This document shows, in pieces, positions 31,309-46,300 of a DNA stretch of 64,000 bases (position 1 is its first letter; every line of letters starts with the position of its first letter). Source of the stretch: Arcuatula senhousia (taxonomy: Eukaryota > Mollusca > Bivalvia > Mytilida > Mytilidae); contig OZ020306.1 of the NCBI GenBank assembly GCA_963971305.1, positions 39,949,512-40,013,511 of the forward strand, in the 5' to 3' direction. A program made the position numbers and the translations under genes. The notes below the pieces were generated by a model, which was not told the origin of the DNA, ran no database searches, and saw only the letters and a list, made by a program, of their open reading frames with translations.

Positions 31309-34300
31309 CTAGAAATATAATGGAAGACATAAAAACAGCATATTTATTTCGAAATTTAGGATTAAGAAAACAATGTTAGCGTCATTACTGTTTGAATTTT
31401 GTGTAATGTAGTTTTAGAGTTGGACCAATGTTGGAGACTGTTGACTGTTTTCCATTGTGATTTTTTTAAATTGCCGTTTCTTTATGTTGTTTGTGTGGCG
31501 TACATTTATTCCACATCTCTTTATGGTCTATTATAGAAATTCATTATTTTTTTTGAATTTGTTTTTAACTATTTATTTTGCGTATGAAAATAACCTCGAA
31601 TAGTGAATTGGTCCCATAATAAGATAGAGCTAATGCCAGCATAATATTTTATGATAAATGAAATGCCCAGATGAAATGATCCAGTTATCTTGCTAAGCAA
31701 ACAAATCAGATTAGACAAATTTGTTTTTCATTAAATAGGTAAAATCATTTGTCAATCTCACCTCTTTGTTGTTGGCCGTTATCCACCTGCGAATAGATAT
31801 TGGGTTGATGTCTCATTCCTAACTCCTCGTATTCAGCCCCTGGACTGAAACAAATAAAAAAGAACATAGGACAACTGCATGTAATTACTAGATGCTTTTA
31901 ACTAAACTGACAAATCAAGTTTTTTTACTGATGTAATATAGGATTACACTGTATAATTATTCTGCATTTGAATTTATTATTATCTATCGTTTATTATCTT
32001 CGTTTGTAATAGTATTGTTTTTGGTGCTTTCTATAACAGGTAAAAGATGAATACATGTAGCAGCTGGTGACTAATCGACGGACGGGTTGTTTTAGCAAAC
32101 AATTAGGATTCTAATGAGCATTTATTGTGCACCTTGGCTTTCTGATTTATTTCTTCATTCATATGAAACAGACCTCTTACAAACACTCCTAGACAAATAA
32201 ATCATAGACTTCTTCTCTATAAATCTTACTTTCGAAACAGACACGCGAGGAAGACTTTCAACAAAGTTTTATGGCAAACGTGACGTCTTCAACTTTCTTC
32301 AAATTATTAATTTTCCTAATCTACAGAGCAATATTCCTACTTCCCCTGCATACGGTGTTTATATTTCACAACTTATTCGATATGCCAGAGCTTGCACACA
32401 TTTCACAGATTTTTTGATCAGACACCGATTTCTTCGTGACCGACTTTTGGAGCAGGGCTATAAGAAAATACGTCTCATACGATCCCTTAAAAAATTCTTT
32501 CTTCGTTATCAGCCACTAGTAGAAAAGTTCAAAATTGAGTTAAAAGATTTGGTAGTTAATTGTTTTAATAAGTGTTTGACTGGTCTGCTGTACTGAGATG
32601 ATCACCTCAATATCCCTATTGTGTCACAACTATGTTGTGTTCTATGGTCATTACCGGATCCTAAAATCGCAATGGAAGAGGGAGGTTTGGCGCCATAAAA
32701 TCTGGTTTAACCCACCATTTCGTTTGAAATGCCTGTACCAAGTCAGGACCATTGTGATCCACCAATTCTCCGTTATGACTGATTAGTTTTTGTCATTTTC
32801 TCTGGACTATGAGATTGATCATTCAAGTTCGGTAGTTTTGTTATTACCTTTTTTTTCCTTTCTGTGTAGCAACATTTCGTCTGCTCCAGTTGCTAGAGTT
32901 TATCTCGTGAGGTCTTGAGTTCGTGTAGTTGATTACTATTTAGTTGTTTTTGTCTTTTTATGTTGTGTGTTTCTTCGATTTTTCTCGTTCGTGTTTACGG
33001 GTTTTGTTTTCGCACTTTAAGAATTTTGACCTTCGACAGCCCATCTGTACTTCTTTAGTTCTTTCATAAAAATAAAATGAGATGCCGGATATGGTCAATC
33101 GGTGTTTGTAAGGCTAGATATGTTATGGTACATGTATTGGTTTTATAACTATTTTAAAATCTTAAAATGCAAATAATGCTTGAAGAAAGTTAAAACTAAA
33201 ATAAAAAAAAATCTGTTATTATGCTGCACATTTATTATCAATAAAATACCCTGTTGGCTATAACATTTACCTGGTTATATTACTTTCTGAAAAAAAACCA
33301 AAGCAAAACAAAATAGTAAACTGTGATAGTTACATAACAAATGTAATCAGAAGCATTTCAAAAAGGCATATATCAGAAAAGTCAAGCAAATCTTCACAAC
33401 ATCTAAATATCAGCTTAATCTTATATGTATTAAACCACATCAACTACTTAGCAGATACAGTTTTTATTATTCTAATACCGCTCTGTATTGAGTTTTCACT
33501 AAAAAATCAATGAACATTGTTGAAATTTCTAAGAACTATATTTTATATACTAATTTGTTTCATAATCAATTTGATATTTATATACACAAAGTACCAAAGT
33601 TGGTGACAATAAGACATGCAATTTTGTTAAACTGTATGTGGGTATTAAATGCATATATCTGTATTTAGATTTAATACCTGATGAACTGTGTACACTAGGT
33701 TGTTTACTTCTGCCGTCATCAGACACGTACATGTAATGTTGTGTCTTATCTGTTTCATTTCTAAAGAAGAGTTTTCAAATAGATAGAGTACAGTGATATC
33801 ATATCTTAATAATATAGACTAATAAATTGATTGATTTGATAATAAAGTATTTCAAGTAATTAAAGTATTGAAGTTATATTTGTTCACGTTCCGTTTATGT
33901 TAAAACAAGTTAGAATTCGTCCTTTTGTCAATTGCAACACTTTAAAAAATATTCGTGTCTATATAAAGGAAACAATTACTTGCCTTTTGTGATGACATTG
34001 TGCTGCAATATAAAATATGCTTCAATGTATCAATTGATATGAAACCCCACAAAAATAAATTATCAAGGTAAAGTGGAATCTATAAAAAATAATAAATAAA
34101 ACTGAATACTGTTCTTTAGAAAATTAAAGGTAAACTAAAATATCTATTAACTTTTTAGCGATACGTGTATGTACACTGATTGTCAACTATACTACAAATT
34201 TCTTTCAGAGTCATATTTAAAGTTGATAACTCTTATATAACAGACCTCGTTTACACATTTTACAGGCATTGAATCTCCATAAAAGAACGCCAATAACACC

Positions 34301-37300
34301 GAGCATTATTAGTATTACAGCTGATAATCCTCCAGCTACTCCGGCTACATCGGACTGTAAGGCGTTCAGTGTTTCTGGTAGATGTAAAATTGGTATAGAA
34401 AATACATATTGTTTGAAACATAATCATAAATGTTTTGGCCAAACTAAACAAACTAATCAAATAATATAGCATTATAGTAGAGACAATGTATTTATGGAAT
34501 CTTTTTCAAGGCCGAGGTATTATTATTATAAAGATTTTATCAGACTAGCTCCACCCAATAATATAAAGTTTAAGCATACAAAAAATGCATTAATACTAAT
34601 CAACTTTTCTTCACTATATTATTCTTAACTTTCATTTAACAACTGTTAATTATGCATACACAATATTATACCTTTGTGTCCAGTTGCGATTTCAAGTACA
34701 TCTGTAAAAGAACTCGAGTCGTAAATATTTTCGGCATACATTCTCAATGCATAACACGTTCCCTCAGTTAGATCATCAAGTGTAAACCAATTTTTGTCGT
34801 CTTGAGAAATGATCATCATGCTTTCAACCTTTTGCAAATTCCACAAGGATGTTCCGAATTTACGATATTGAATGACAAATCTTTGTTCTGATCCACCATC
34901 AAATGCTGGTTTCCATTCCACTGATATACTGCTGGTCTGGATATTTGTCACATTGAAGTGAGTTGGTGAATCAGGTGGTCCTTCAGAGAATTAAATAGTG
35001 TAGTACTTTGATAGAAAATCGACAATACAAATAAACTCAAATTAATAGTTTTCGTAGAATAATGTTGGTCATGATTGCTTAAAACTGTAGATAAAATATT
35101 TCATAAAGGTAACATTAAAATTACCGAACTTGGATGATCAATCTCATACATGTATATTTAAGAAGAAAAGACAAAAAGGGCAAAGATATAACAGAAGTCT
35201 GAAGATAGCAATGGTCCTGACTTGGTTTAGAGATCTCAAAAGAAAAAAAAAAGTTTTTATATATAATAACTTGTTTGTTGGTGTTAACAAATTGATTTTA
35301 ATAAAAAAAACAATAACGATGAACAAAAAGTAAGCTTTAAAGCGTTTATTAGATTGGATTTTATTCAATAAAACGTACATATTCAAAACTTAGAATTTAC
35401 CATTTTAACCAGACTTTGTTGCACTAAAATTGACCAACATATCTTATTTCCACCAAGTTTTTTTTTGTACAAACACCATTAGAGGTTAAAAATCTAACTA
35501 ATTTTCAGGTTCTTGACAGTTTATTTATGTTAATATGTTATCACCCAGTACTTTAATTAACATCATTTAAGGTGATACTGACAATATTCAGTGAATGAGA
35601 CAAAACATACTAGTATTTACTGTCATATGATACAGACCTGTTACTAATATATCCGGAAGTTGGAGTGTGTGTGGTTATCTTCAACACCTAAATACTAACC
35701 CACAGATTTAAGTAGCACAGCATGATCCACTGGTTGACCAACACCATTAGAGATCCTTACAGTATAGTTTGAAAAGTCATTTTCCTGGAGGTTCTTGATA
35801 GTTAGTGTCAGTTTATATCCATCAACCTGTACATTGACTCCATGAAAGGTGGTTGTTATAATATCATCGGAATTAGACATCAGATATTTACTCCCATGTG
35901 AGATAGGACTGCTATCCTTATACCAGGTAAGTCGAGTGAATTTTGGTTCACTGTAAACACTGACATCTATTATCACGTCATTACGTGTCTCCCCAAGAAC
36001 TGTTTGAGAGGAACCATTCAGATAAAATGGTGGGGCTGAATTAAACCATCAAGAAAATATTTGTAAACTTCTGATATGATAAATCATTTTAAACGAATGT
36101 TAAAATAAAATACTTTGAATCTAGAAATAGTAATGCTCCGCTGCACAGTTTACAATGTATACAATTTATGGGTTAAAAGACTTTTTCTTTGTCACAATAC
36201 AAAAACAGGTAGCCGTTATAACACATATGACCGACTTACAATTTTTGGAAACATCAACTCAAAATCTTCAAGCAAATCGTAGAAAAAAATCAAGATAAAT
36301 GTTATGTTCTGAACAAGGGTAAATAAAATAACTTCAACTTATCATTGTGGGGGAGGATAAGAAATCTTCAAATTTGTTGACGGTTTATGATGAAATACTT
36401 TCTAAAAGCTGTGTCGTTATTGATGACCTTAAACAAGTAAAAAATAACTACCTTTAAAGGATAATGTTTATATCAAACTTTTGACCAATAAATTGAGAGA
36501 ATATAGATAAGTACCATCACCAACACGTTTTTAAAGAAATTATTCAATTAAAACTGACTTGCTGAACATATGTTAAAAATGAGCGATGAAAAACTCTAAT
36601 TGCATCAATATCACATAAAATGTTAAGATATAAAGGACACCAATGTTCCCCCAAGGAGCTTTGACCAGTAGGGAAATGTTGGTGTTATATTTTCCTTTGT
36701 TATTGTTCATTGACGTATGCACCGATTGGACAAGAAATCAAAATTTGGAACATAAGATAACTTTATAAGGATGCCAAATAAAATACCGTTTTAAACCAAA
36801 AATGTTTGGTTTTGCTAAAATGAGGACGAGGAAGATAAAGAAAATATGTTTATGTTGAGAATTTTTCTACAAAATACATTTAAAAAGATTTACTATTTAC
36901 TCCTATTTGAAAGTTCTATTTTATAAAGAAACTTCATCGACTGATAGGTCAAATGATATCTAAATGACTGGACCTGTTAAAAACAAGTCAAGTTTGAGTA
37001 AAAAAGCTTGACGAGATTTTTTCTACTGTAGGACACGTCAAAAACTGATTATACAATCTCATCTGTGTACAAGCAACATTGACAACTCTTGTTTTAATAC
37101 CAACCTTTACTGATCACATAACCTGACCCGTTCTGATCTAGTTGGCCCTGACTGTTAACGATTTCATTAGTAGCAGTACAGACATATACTCCTGTTTCTT
37201 GGTATCTGACATCTTCTGATAATGGCCGTAATGTTATTGTTGGAGCTGCATTCAGATATCGGATATGTTTACCATATTTTGACCTGTGTTCCCATGACTT

Positions 37301-40300
37301 GTATGTGTAAGTAGGTGGATTACCATCTAATTGACATTGTATTTCTAGAGATGTTTGAGTCAATTCTAGCGTTTTGTTGGGCACTGCAATTGATGGAGCA
37401 TCTGAAATTTATAAATCATGTAAAATTATAAAACGGTCTTTCTGCATATATTTTTACAACTATAGTAAAAATTATTTATTTATCCAGTCGAGAATATTGT
37501 GTTTGCTTACTCTATCTTTCTGTTCTTGTTTATTTTTTTTAACAAAACAATTTCTAATTTGGCTAAAACTCCACGGTTTGTCATCACTTAAGATATTTGT
37601 TGGCAGACATTATGCACTCATACACAAATATGAAAATTCTATTTCTCAGATGAGTGCAGATGTTGGTTTGTCCTAGAGAGTTGTTCCCCTTTACCGAATT
37701 TGACACGTTAAATTGGCCTTAAGCAATGCGAGAGACTTGCTATAGCAATCAGGACCATCCTACTTATACGAAGCACCTGATCATGAAATCACTTGGTAGG
37801 ACTTGAGTTCGCGTTGCTTGTTGTTTTGTTGTTTGAATGGTTTTTGTTATCTATTTCTACGTACTGTAATCGTTTGTGTTTTCTGGTTTTATCGTTGCCC
37901 TTTCAGACTTTTGACATGTGGATGCCCTTTTGGTACCACTTTGCTTCCTTCTCGTTTATCAAAAAATTACAGGAAGATGGCTTAAAATCAATTATGAAAA
38001 ATATTCTTAACATATATTTGCTTCAGACTTACATTTTACATCAATCTGCTTCGAAGACTGAATAAAGGTATTGCCAGAGGCTATGTTCTTGAACCCACAT
38101 GTAATACTTTTACCATTATAATGTTTATGTACAGTGTATGTCAAAGTAGATGTAGCTTTGTAAGTATCTGCCTTCGATGAATCTGGACTAGATGACAGTG
38201 TGGCATTTGATGTGATATCAGTACTACTATCACCAAGTAACCAGATTCTCTCTATAGGAGCAGGACGACTACCAGTAGATGTACAGGTCAACATTAGAGC
38301 TTTGGTATCCTCAGTACTGATTGGGTCTGCACTGAAGGTAGGTGGTAGTGGTTTTACTGGCAAAAAGAAACATTATCTTGTGATATTGACAATCATCTTA
38401 ATTGTTATGTGACATAACGAATCTTATAAAAGTCGTCGAGAATAAGATTTGCAGTAAACCGTATCGTACGCGAATGTTTTTATCGGTAATAAGCGGCTTT
38501 TTCCTTTGATCTCATCTGCCTGATATTTTTTAGTATCATGGACAGTCCGTGATACAAGAAAGTATCAGGTGGGAGCACTTGATAACTGTGACGTCATTAC
38601 CGATAAAAAGAATATTATATACTTTCCTTTTTAATACTATCTATATCTAGGTGAGTATCAGACGAGTCCGGTATCAAAAAGGAAAGTACATAATATTCTA
38701 TATGTATAACGACTTATATTCTGGGAAAATAATTATTTCTTTGAATTTGCAAAATCCTCAAGAACAAGTTAACAGGTTGACAGAAAGACAATCGATAATT
38801 TTGAGGTAACATATATTAAGATAATTTGCAAATTGATACTGTTCATTTTTCTGTTTCCAATTAAAACTTATATAAAATTCCCAATAGACTGTATAGATAG
38901 AAAACTATTAGATTAGATTTAATGCTTAAAAATGAGAACTAATTCAAAGGCTTTTTCAAGTTTTAAAGTAAGTATCAAACTGTCAATATTTCTACCAAAG
39001 AACACTAGATTCAAAGATTTAACAAAAATATTCAATTCATATCCTTTACTTAATGTTTGTTTGTCATAGGGTTTTGTTTTGTCTTTCTATACCGGATTGT
39101 ACACACTGAACTGGATGTTGGCAACGGGACAGGTGTGCTAAAGTTTACTCAGTTCGCGTTGTTGATTGATATTCAGTGATTTTTGTGTTTCCATGTTTTT
39201 ATAAGTAGTCTGTTTTCGTTGGTGTTAACTGGTTTTGTCTCTGTCCTTTCGGACTTTGACATTCGGATGCCCCACTAGTACATCTGTTCTTTTAATGATT
39301 TAAACAAATATAAATTTGTTTAATTTCTTTTACAGTGATTATTAATTGTAAAATTTCTCACAATCAAGATAGATATTTGCAACCACTGTTAAAGGTTGAT
39401 ACTGAACACCAGGATAGTCAGTACTACAGGACACAGGAGTACTGTCATATGACCTGTTTATAGCAGGTATTGCGTGTTCTTTCACTCCGCCAGTACCAGG
39501 GGTTTCAGAACCGCTGCTGCCTATCTGTATTATAACATTTGGTTTAGGATCTCCTCCTTCAGCTATACATCTAATTCTCAGGTCCTGTCCTTCCGTACCT
39601 TGTAGTTTGTTATCCACTCTGTTCTCAAAGTTTACACTGGTTGGTCCAACTGTAATATAGAAAATCGGGAAACTTAATTTTCAAGAAGCAAACAGAGCGA
39701 TTATTTTTACTGGTTAAGAGCATAAAAAGGTCCAATTAATCTTCAAATTGTATAGAAATGTTTATTTTATAGATTTTTACAAAACAAACAGAAAGTAATC
39801 TAAATGGTACGCTTTGACACAAAGTTTATCATGGTCACCGTTATATTTTAATAATCTAATTAAAAAGATCTTCAGTTTTTGTCCCATATAGACAAAAAAA
39901 TCTAGTTTAACTTCTGTTAGAGCAAATGCAAAGGTGTGCCCGCGAGAGCGGAGAGCTCTACAGCAAGTTCCCGCGAAAAAATTGCCTAATGCTGATATTG
40001 ATTTTTTTTCTTCCGGATATGCTTCTCACAACTTCTTGTGCACACAGGTTAGATGTGAATTGGAAAATAATTACCAATATTGTTAATCGCCTTCCAAAAA
40101 TTTTCTTTGTAATTCATTTTTTAAGTAAAGCAAATTTTATTCGTTTTTTTACATTTTCTTTTTACGCTCATTCGCCCCCAAATACCTCGTCCCAAACCGA
40201 ACGTTCTAGAAAATGGACTGAAAAAAAAATTAAAAACAAATGCATCAAAAGTGTCAACGTCTTTTCGGGAATGGGGTCCTCTAGATCTTATATTCTGAAT

Positions 40301-43300
40301 TCTAAACGATTTTATTCCTCAACTGAGGCGTGCAGCTCCGTCATATGAGGGCCAAAAAGGGATCCATTTTTGATTTTTCATGGTATAGGGGGAGCTTTCT
40401 TCAACTCAAAAGGTATGTAAAAATACAATTATGCTGCTCATTGACATCTTATGTTTTTGTTGTGCTCGCATTTAGGCAATACCTATATCATATTAGTAAC
40501 TATATTACTGATGTTATTTCTTCTTCCTTCAAAGTTAATGATTGATTTTTTTTAATTTATGAATAACTATGATTATATGAGCTTGAATGGTTATTATGCA
40601 AATTCTGTTTTTTTTGTATTTCAAACCATAATGTATTCAATAATTATTTACAGTCTTGTACACTGATTTAAGATAGTTTCGGTTCACGTCAGTTGTAATA
40701 AAAATTTTCTACGTTTAAATACATCTAAACAATTGTGATATTGCCGTTCATTAGAATTTCAAGTATTTACCCTCGGCAAATTTCGGAGGCAAGTCTATAT
40801 TCCTATATATAGCCTAGAAAAAGGATGGGGTACACAATTAAGTTGACTTTTCCTCAGTTCTGCTCAAATTCATCTTGTACCTTGATTTTTGAATTCTATT
40901 TAATATGTATCGTCCAACTGGAGGAAAACTACTAAATCCTATACTCGAATATCAAATGATTATTTCCAAGTTATTTGTTCATTACATTCATGACGTTTGA
41001 CTGGTCATTTTTACATAATTCCAACCATGCACCCCGTTAGGAAGGGTTTTGCAATTTTGGTTCCATCAAAATATTTATTTTATTTGCTTTGCGGCATAAT
41101 TTTTCTTTTAAATAGTACTCCATTCTGCTGAAATTCACCTCATTTGGTAAAATTTACTTGTTTTTTTATACTTGCAAATTAATGGTCATTAAAATTCCTA
41201 GCAATAATCCCATGTTAACATAGGAGGCTTGTCGGCAGGCCCCTTACGATTTCAATTTAAAATTATTATCCTTTAATGTTTTATTCAATTTCAAAATTTT
41301 TTGTTATGATTTCTTTATTTTAGATTTTCCTTTTAAATGTGGTTTACTTTCTAAACAATTCTTTGATTTCTTTTTATTTGAGCGGTTAAAATCGTCAAAT
41401 TCCGCCACCTTTTGGTTTTCATATTATGCAAAGATAGCTAATTATTAGGTGGAAAAGATATGGTATCTAGAGGACCTCTGAATCCTTAATTAATAAGCTT
41501 CCGAAAGACTATAGCAATTCTGATCTTTAATATCTTTTTTATAAAAGGATATGGAGTAAATTAACATGAGACCATATCACATATGTAAACTCCAGCTGCA
41601 ATTATTTTTATGAGCTGTATGGCCATTTCGGTATTGTATTCCTCATCAGCAGCACGCGAAGCCAAACAGGAAATCCATCATTCAAAAAAGTGTTGAAAAA
41701 TGCATTACACCAAATGAAATCCTAATAATCAGTAATATCAAATATATCTAAGGAAAAACTACGATGGAGGGAGTAAAACCTCAGGTTTTAAAATTTACAT
41801 AAATTAAGATAATGATAATAAACAAATTGTACACATGTACAAGTACGCAATATCTAAGAAAAATAAAGGACACGGGAAAAATGCTCTACTATCTCCAAAC
41901 GGCAGTATAATACATTATTATTATTTTATATCTGAATACTTATGGCAGTTAGTGTTTGAACAGGACCAGGTGACTGAGCAATACATTGATATGTTCCTTC
42001 ATCAGTCTTCGTCAGGTTAGATATTGTCAAATGACACTTTCCATCACTGTCAACAGTAATGCTGAGGCGTTTTTTGAATTCTTCTGGTTCTACATCCGAT
42101 TGTATATTACTACCGTAGGACAAGGATTTGTCTCCCTTTGACCATGAAGTTGGTATTGTTGGTTGTATTGAACAATTCAACGTGACTGTAGATCCTAACA
42201 CTGACGATACAGTATAGAGGTAGGCGATATCTAAAAAGTAAAGCTATGCTGTAAATATTGATATCTATTATTTCTTACCTATAACCGTAAGTGTCTGTTT
42301 TGGAGCAATACTTCCACCCATTACACATTGGTACTCTCCTTGGTCAGTCTTTATCAGGTTGGATAGAGTCAGATCGTACTTTCCATTACTGTCAACAGTT
42401 ATACTTAGACGATCTCTTATTCCTTCGGGTACATCAGGAGGTATTTCATTTCCATCAGACAAAAGTTGTGTTCCCTTAAACCATTTGACCCTTTGCTGAC
42501 CGCTAGGTATTAAAGGACATTTTAATGTAACTGGAGAGCCAACCACTGCTGATGCAGCTTGTACATAGTCTACATCTATATTTAAAACATACAAGAAAGT
42601 TCCAGACAATATTTTTTTGCTACTGATGAGTGCACACATAACCTCTACGGTAAGATATCTTGAAAAGCAGACATAAAGTTTACTTAAAGTTCACTTGTGA
42701 CTGGTCATGCGACTGCTTTGAGCAGAGGCACGACTAGCGCCAAGTTACATTGTTTTATGTCCAGAAATGGGCCTTTCTTTGATAATCTATACTCTAGGGA
42801 TTCGTTTGAATCTTAAGTATTGTATTTTTAGTCTTGGGCCAATGTGGGTCAGCGAGCGGTGACCTCTGGTCATGTTGAAGACTGTCGGCTGTTTTCCGTT
42901 GTGATTTTTTAAATTGCCGTTTCATTAATGTTGGTTGTGTCGCGTACACTTATTCCACATTTCTTTATCGTCTTTTGAAAAGCAATCATAATTCCTTGTC
43001 TACTTTTAAAAGCTGCCACGTTTTTATGACAGGTCTGGTCAAGTTAATTACGTGAGAGGCCGAAGTCCAGTTTGAGCAGACCTGTTACAATGACTGGTCT
43101 GATAAATCAAGTCACGACTTAATGAATGGTTATGGCCAGTCATAAAAAGCTTTGCAAGTGTGATTTAACTAGTCGTGAGTCAACAGAAGTTAGCTTGAAT
43201 GTCTGCTAAAACAGACATGAGCAGATATGGAAAGCAGTCGAAAAGTTTACTTTATGCTAACTTTTGTACAGGTTACAATGTATGTCTGCACCCATTATAC

Positions 43301-46300
43301 GTCTGACGCGCGTTTTGTGTAATCGAGACTGATCATGGGCGCTCTATCTAAAATATTGCACAGTATGAATATGAAAGGCATAGAATAATTAATAAAACCC
43401 AAAATATGTCGAACTAGAACGACTACAAAATGACAACCGTGTCTTACTATTCGTCTATCTGGGTTGAGAGGAACCATAAAGTTTTTAAAACTTTAGATCG
43501 ACACGGATAACTTAAAAGCTTTGATGAGCTCTTCAACACAAAAGTGCTGAAAACAGAGCAGGCAGCAAGGTCAAATATGAAAGTAAAATTTGTCGAACCG
43601 ACTTTTGACTTTTGAATTTGATTACGAATTATTATTTTAATATATTCTTGATGTCCTAAAAAATCATATTTTTTGTCAAAACTAAATCCTACGTCCTTTA
43701 GCACTTATGCATACTTGGTGTGAGTAAAAATCAATATCCAAATAGAATTTTCAAAAGATAAGAAAGTGAATTTAAAGCCTTTTGTTTCATGATTGCGCTT
43801 GCTTTCTTTAAATTCGTGGTCAAAATCTCCACAGTTTTTCTTTTTTATTGCGCGGTTGTTTTCCTTTGATCATAAAAGCATTATCAGTTTGTTTCAAATA
43901 CGAACGTTATTCTCGTAACAATTTTTGCAGAACGAGATCAACATACATATTTTATATGTATAAGAATAACGTATTTGTATAAAACAGAAGAATTTTAGCT
44001 ATTTTGCTTTTTAATTTAGGAAGACGTGCATTTAGGACATACATGTAGTATATAAATTATAAAAAGGAACAAGCCTAGCCTTCTCGTCAATTCTAAAATG
44101 GAACAAATACTTATGAAATGAATTTCGAAATATTCAAATTGATCACAATGATCGAGCATATATGTTTTTATGTACATGAATGGTGGTAAACTTTTTTTCA
44201 ATAAAACATGATATATTGAATATTACATGTCCAAATCTGTACCACATGCTGTAAAAACCCCGAGACATCCATATCACCCTGAGGGCCATCGACCATAGAG
44301 GTGATATCATTCGAGGTTTCATACATGTACAGCATGTGGTACATATTTAACCATTTTCATTATATCATATATTTACATTGTAACGTTGTGTACTTACTAA
44401 TGTAATTTTTTGGTAATAGGGGTTCGGTATAACCTAAGGTACCTAAGGTATGCGATATATGTCATGCAATATAGGTGGTGTGTTTTGTCTTATAAAACAC
44501 ATTAAAAGAATATAAAATTTTATGAAAAATTTATGATATAAAATGATGATAATTGCACATTGATCAAACAAAACTAAATATGGAATCAAAGGAGTGCCAA
44601 TGGGACCTTCAAATACCAATATCTTAAAAGGTTAGACGAATTAAAATCAAAGCAAACAATATTACCAAAACCTTCAAATAACTTAAATGCAATTAAATCA
44701 AGTCTAAAGGACTTGAAACTCAGGTGCTAGACAAAGAATAAGAAGTTCCTGTTTGTTATTGTACAAATTGCAAAAGTCAAACAATAAGTGGTTTTGCTCA
44801 GAGCACATCCGATAAATGACGATCATTCAAACATTCTTTGACAAAATACATGTATATGTAGTCATCTGAAACCTTATCTTTTCCATAATGCATTTCGTAC
44901 AATTTCATCACTGACCGACAACAACAATCGAGGAGCAATATAACCCTGTAAGCAACTTTTATCGACGGAAACAATGATACACACCGCAATCATTTAAATA
45001 ACGAATCAGTTTAGAAAAGTAAACCCAGTAAAGTGGAAAAGAAGGAAGGTTGAACATCGGAGATGTCAAGTCATCAGGTTTGTCATTGAGCTTTCCAAAA
45101 AGTTTTCATTAGATGTTCATTTTGAAATGAAAATCAAAGTATAAAACAGACTTCCTAGAAGCAGTAGTGTCTATAATCTCAAGTTCATAGGGATATATTA
45201 GATGCAGAAAGTCATTCAATTGATCATTTCTAGCGAAAGAACATCATCAATATAAAGTAAGGTTAGACGTCAGGATGGGGCAAGTCTACGAACCTTTTTG
45301 CGTTTTGCTAAAGTGTTTGATAGAAGCCCGCGTCATGTAAATGAAGAACAAATAGAAAGCAATAACACAAGAGGCCATTAGGATGCCGATTACGTCAACG
45401 AAAATGTACAATATGTGATATTGACAAAAAGAAACAACCAAGGTGTATGAACGGGATAATCAAACATCATAATTCCGAATAGACAAAGACACAAGACAAA
45501 TTTGGTAGACAAAAACTCATCACAACGAAGCGAACCACACAATAAACAAAACCACCCATAACAACGAAACCACTAAAAGCAACGTGAACTAATGTCAAAC
45601 CCAGAGTGAACTCAAGCGCTCCGGAGGAGAAAGCAGTTCCTGCTAGCTATAGCACATCCTTCACGTTGCCAAGGATCGATTAAGTGTTGGCCAAGTCCGG
45701 AGAAGATTACATTATCAAACGCTGATATCAGGACATTTAACTTTTATTTCGAAGACGATGAAGGTCACGCCTCGTGTGACATCAATCAAATCACACCAAA
45801 ATGAATGGTATAAACCTTTGCTGTTTAAGTATCATAAAGAAAATATACATAGGAAGAGTTGAACAAGATATGTAGACAGTGACTAATTGCATAATACAAA
45901 TACACCAAAACGGGTATAAAAAGGGAACCTTTGGAATCATGTATATTCTTATTTCAAGGACTAATCTCTCATCAGCAGCACTTGAACCAAACCAGATGGG
46001 CAAAAACCAAAAGTATTGAACGAAAAGTATTCAAAACCAAAACAATTCAAACAGTAAAACCCAATCAAGCACATATCGACCATGTGTAGTTTAAGGTTCA
46101 TGGTTACATTTCGAATAAAATGGTAGAAATTTGGCATATTTTTCTAGTCTATGTGCGACTTAAACGACACATATAAACACAAAATAAAGTGTAGCAGCGT
46201 CTAGATATAAAAATCGCCGTTTATTTTCTCACCCAGTTTACAATATTATAATACAATTCCAGTTAAATATACAGCTTTTGTTGTTTTCTCTATTCATTTT

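Noticed and set aside
34260..34472. 70-codon ORF over the gene B transmembrane exon and its plus-strand mirror
   Set aside because: These frames are shadows; the hydrophobic helix is read in a different frame, which matches gene A.
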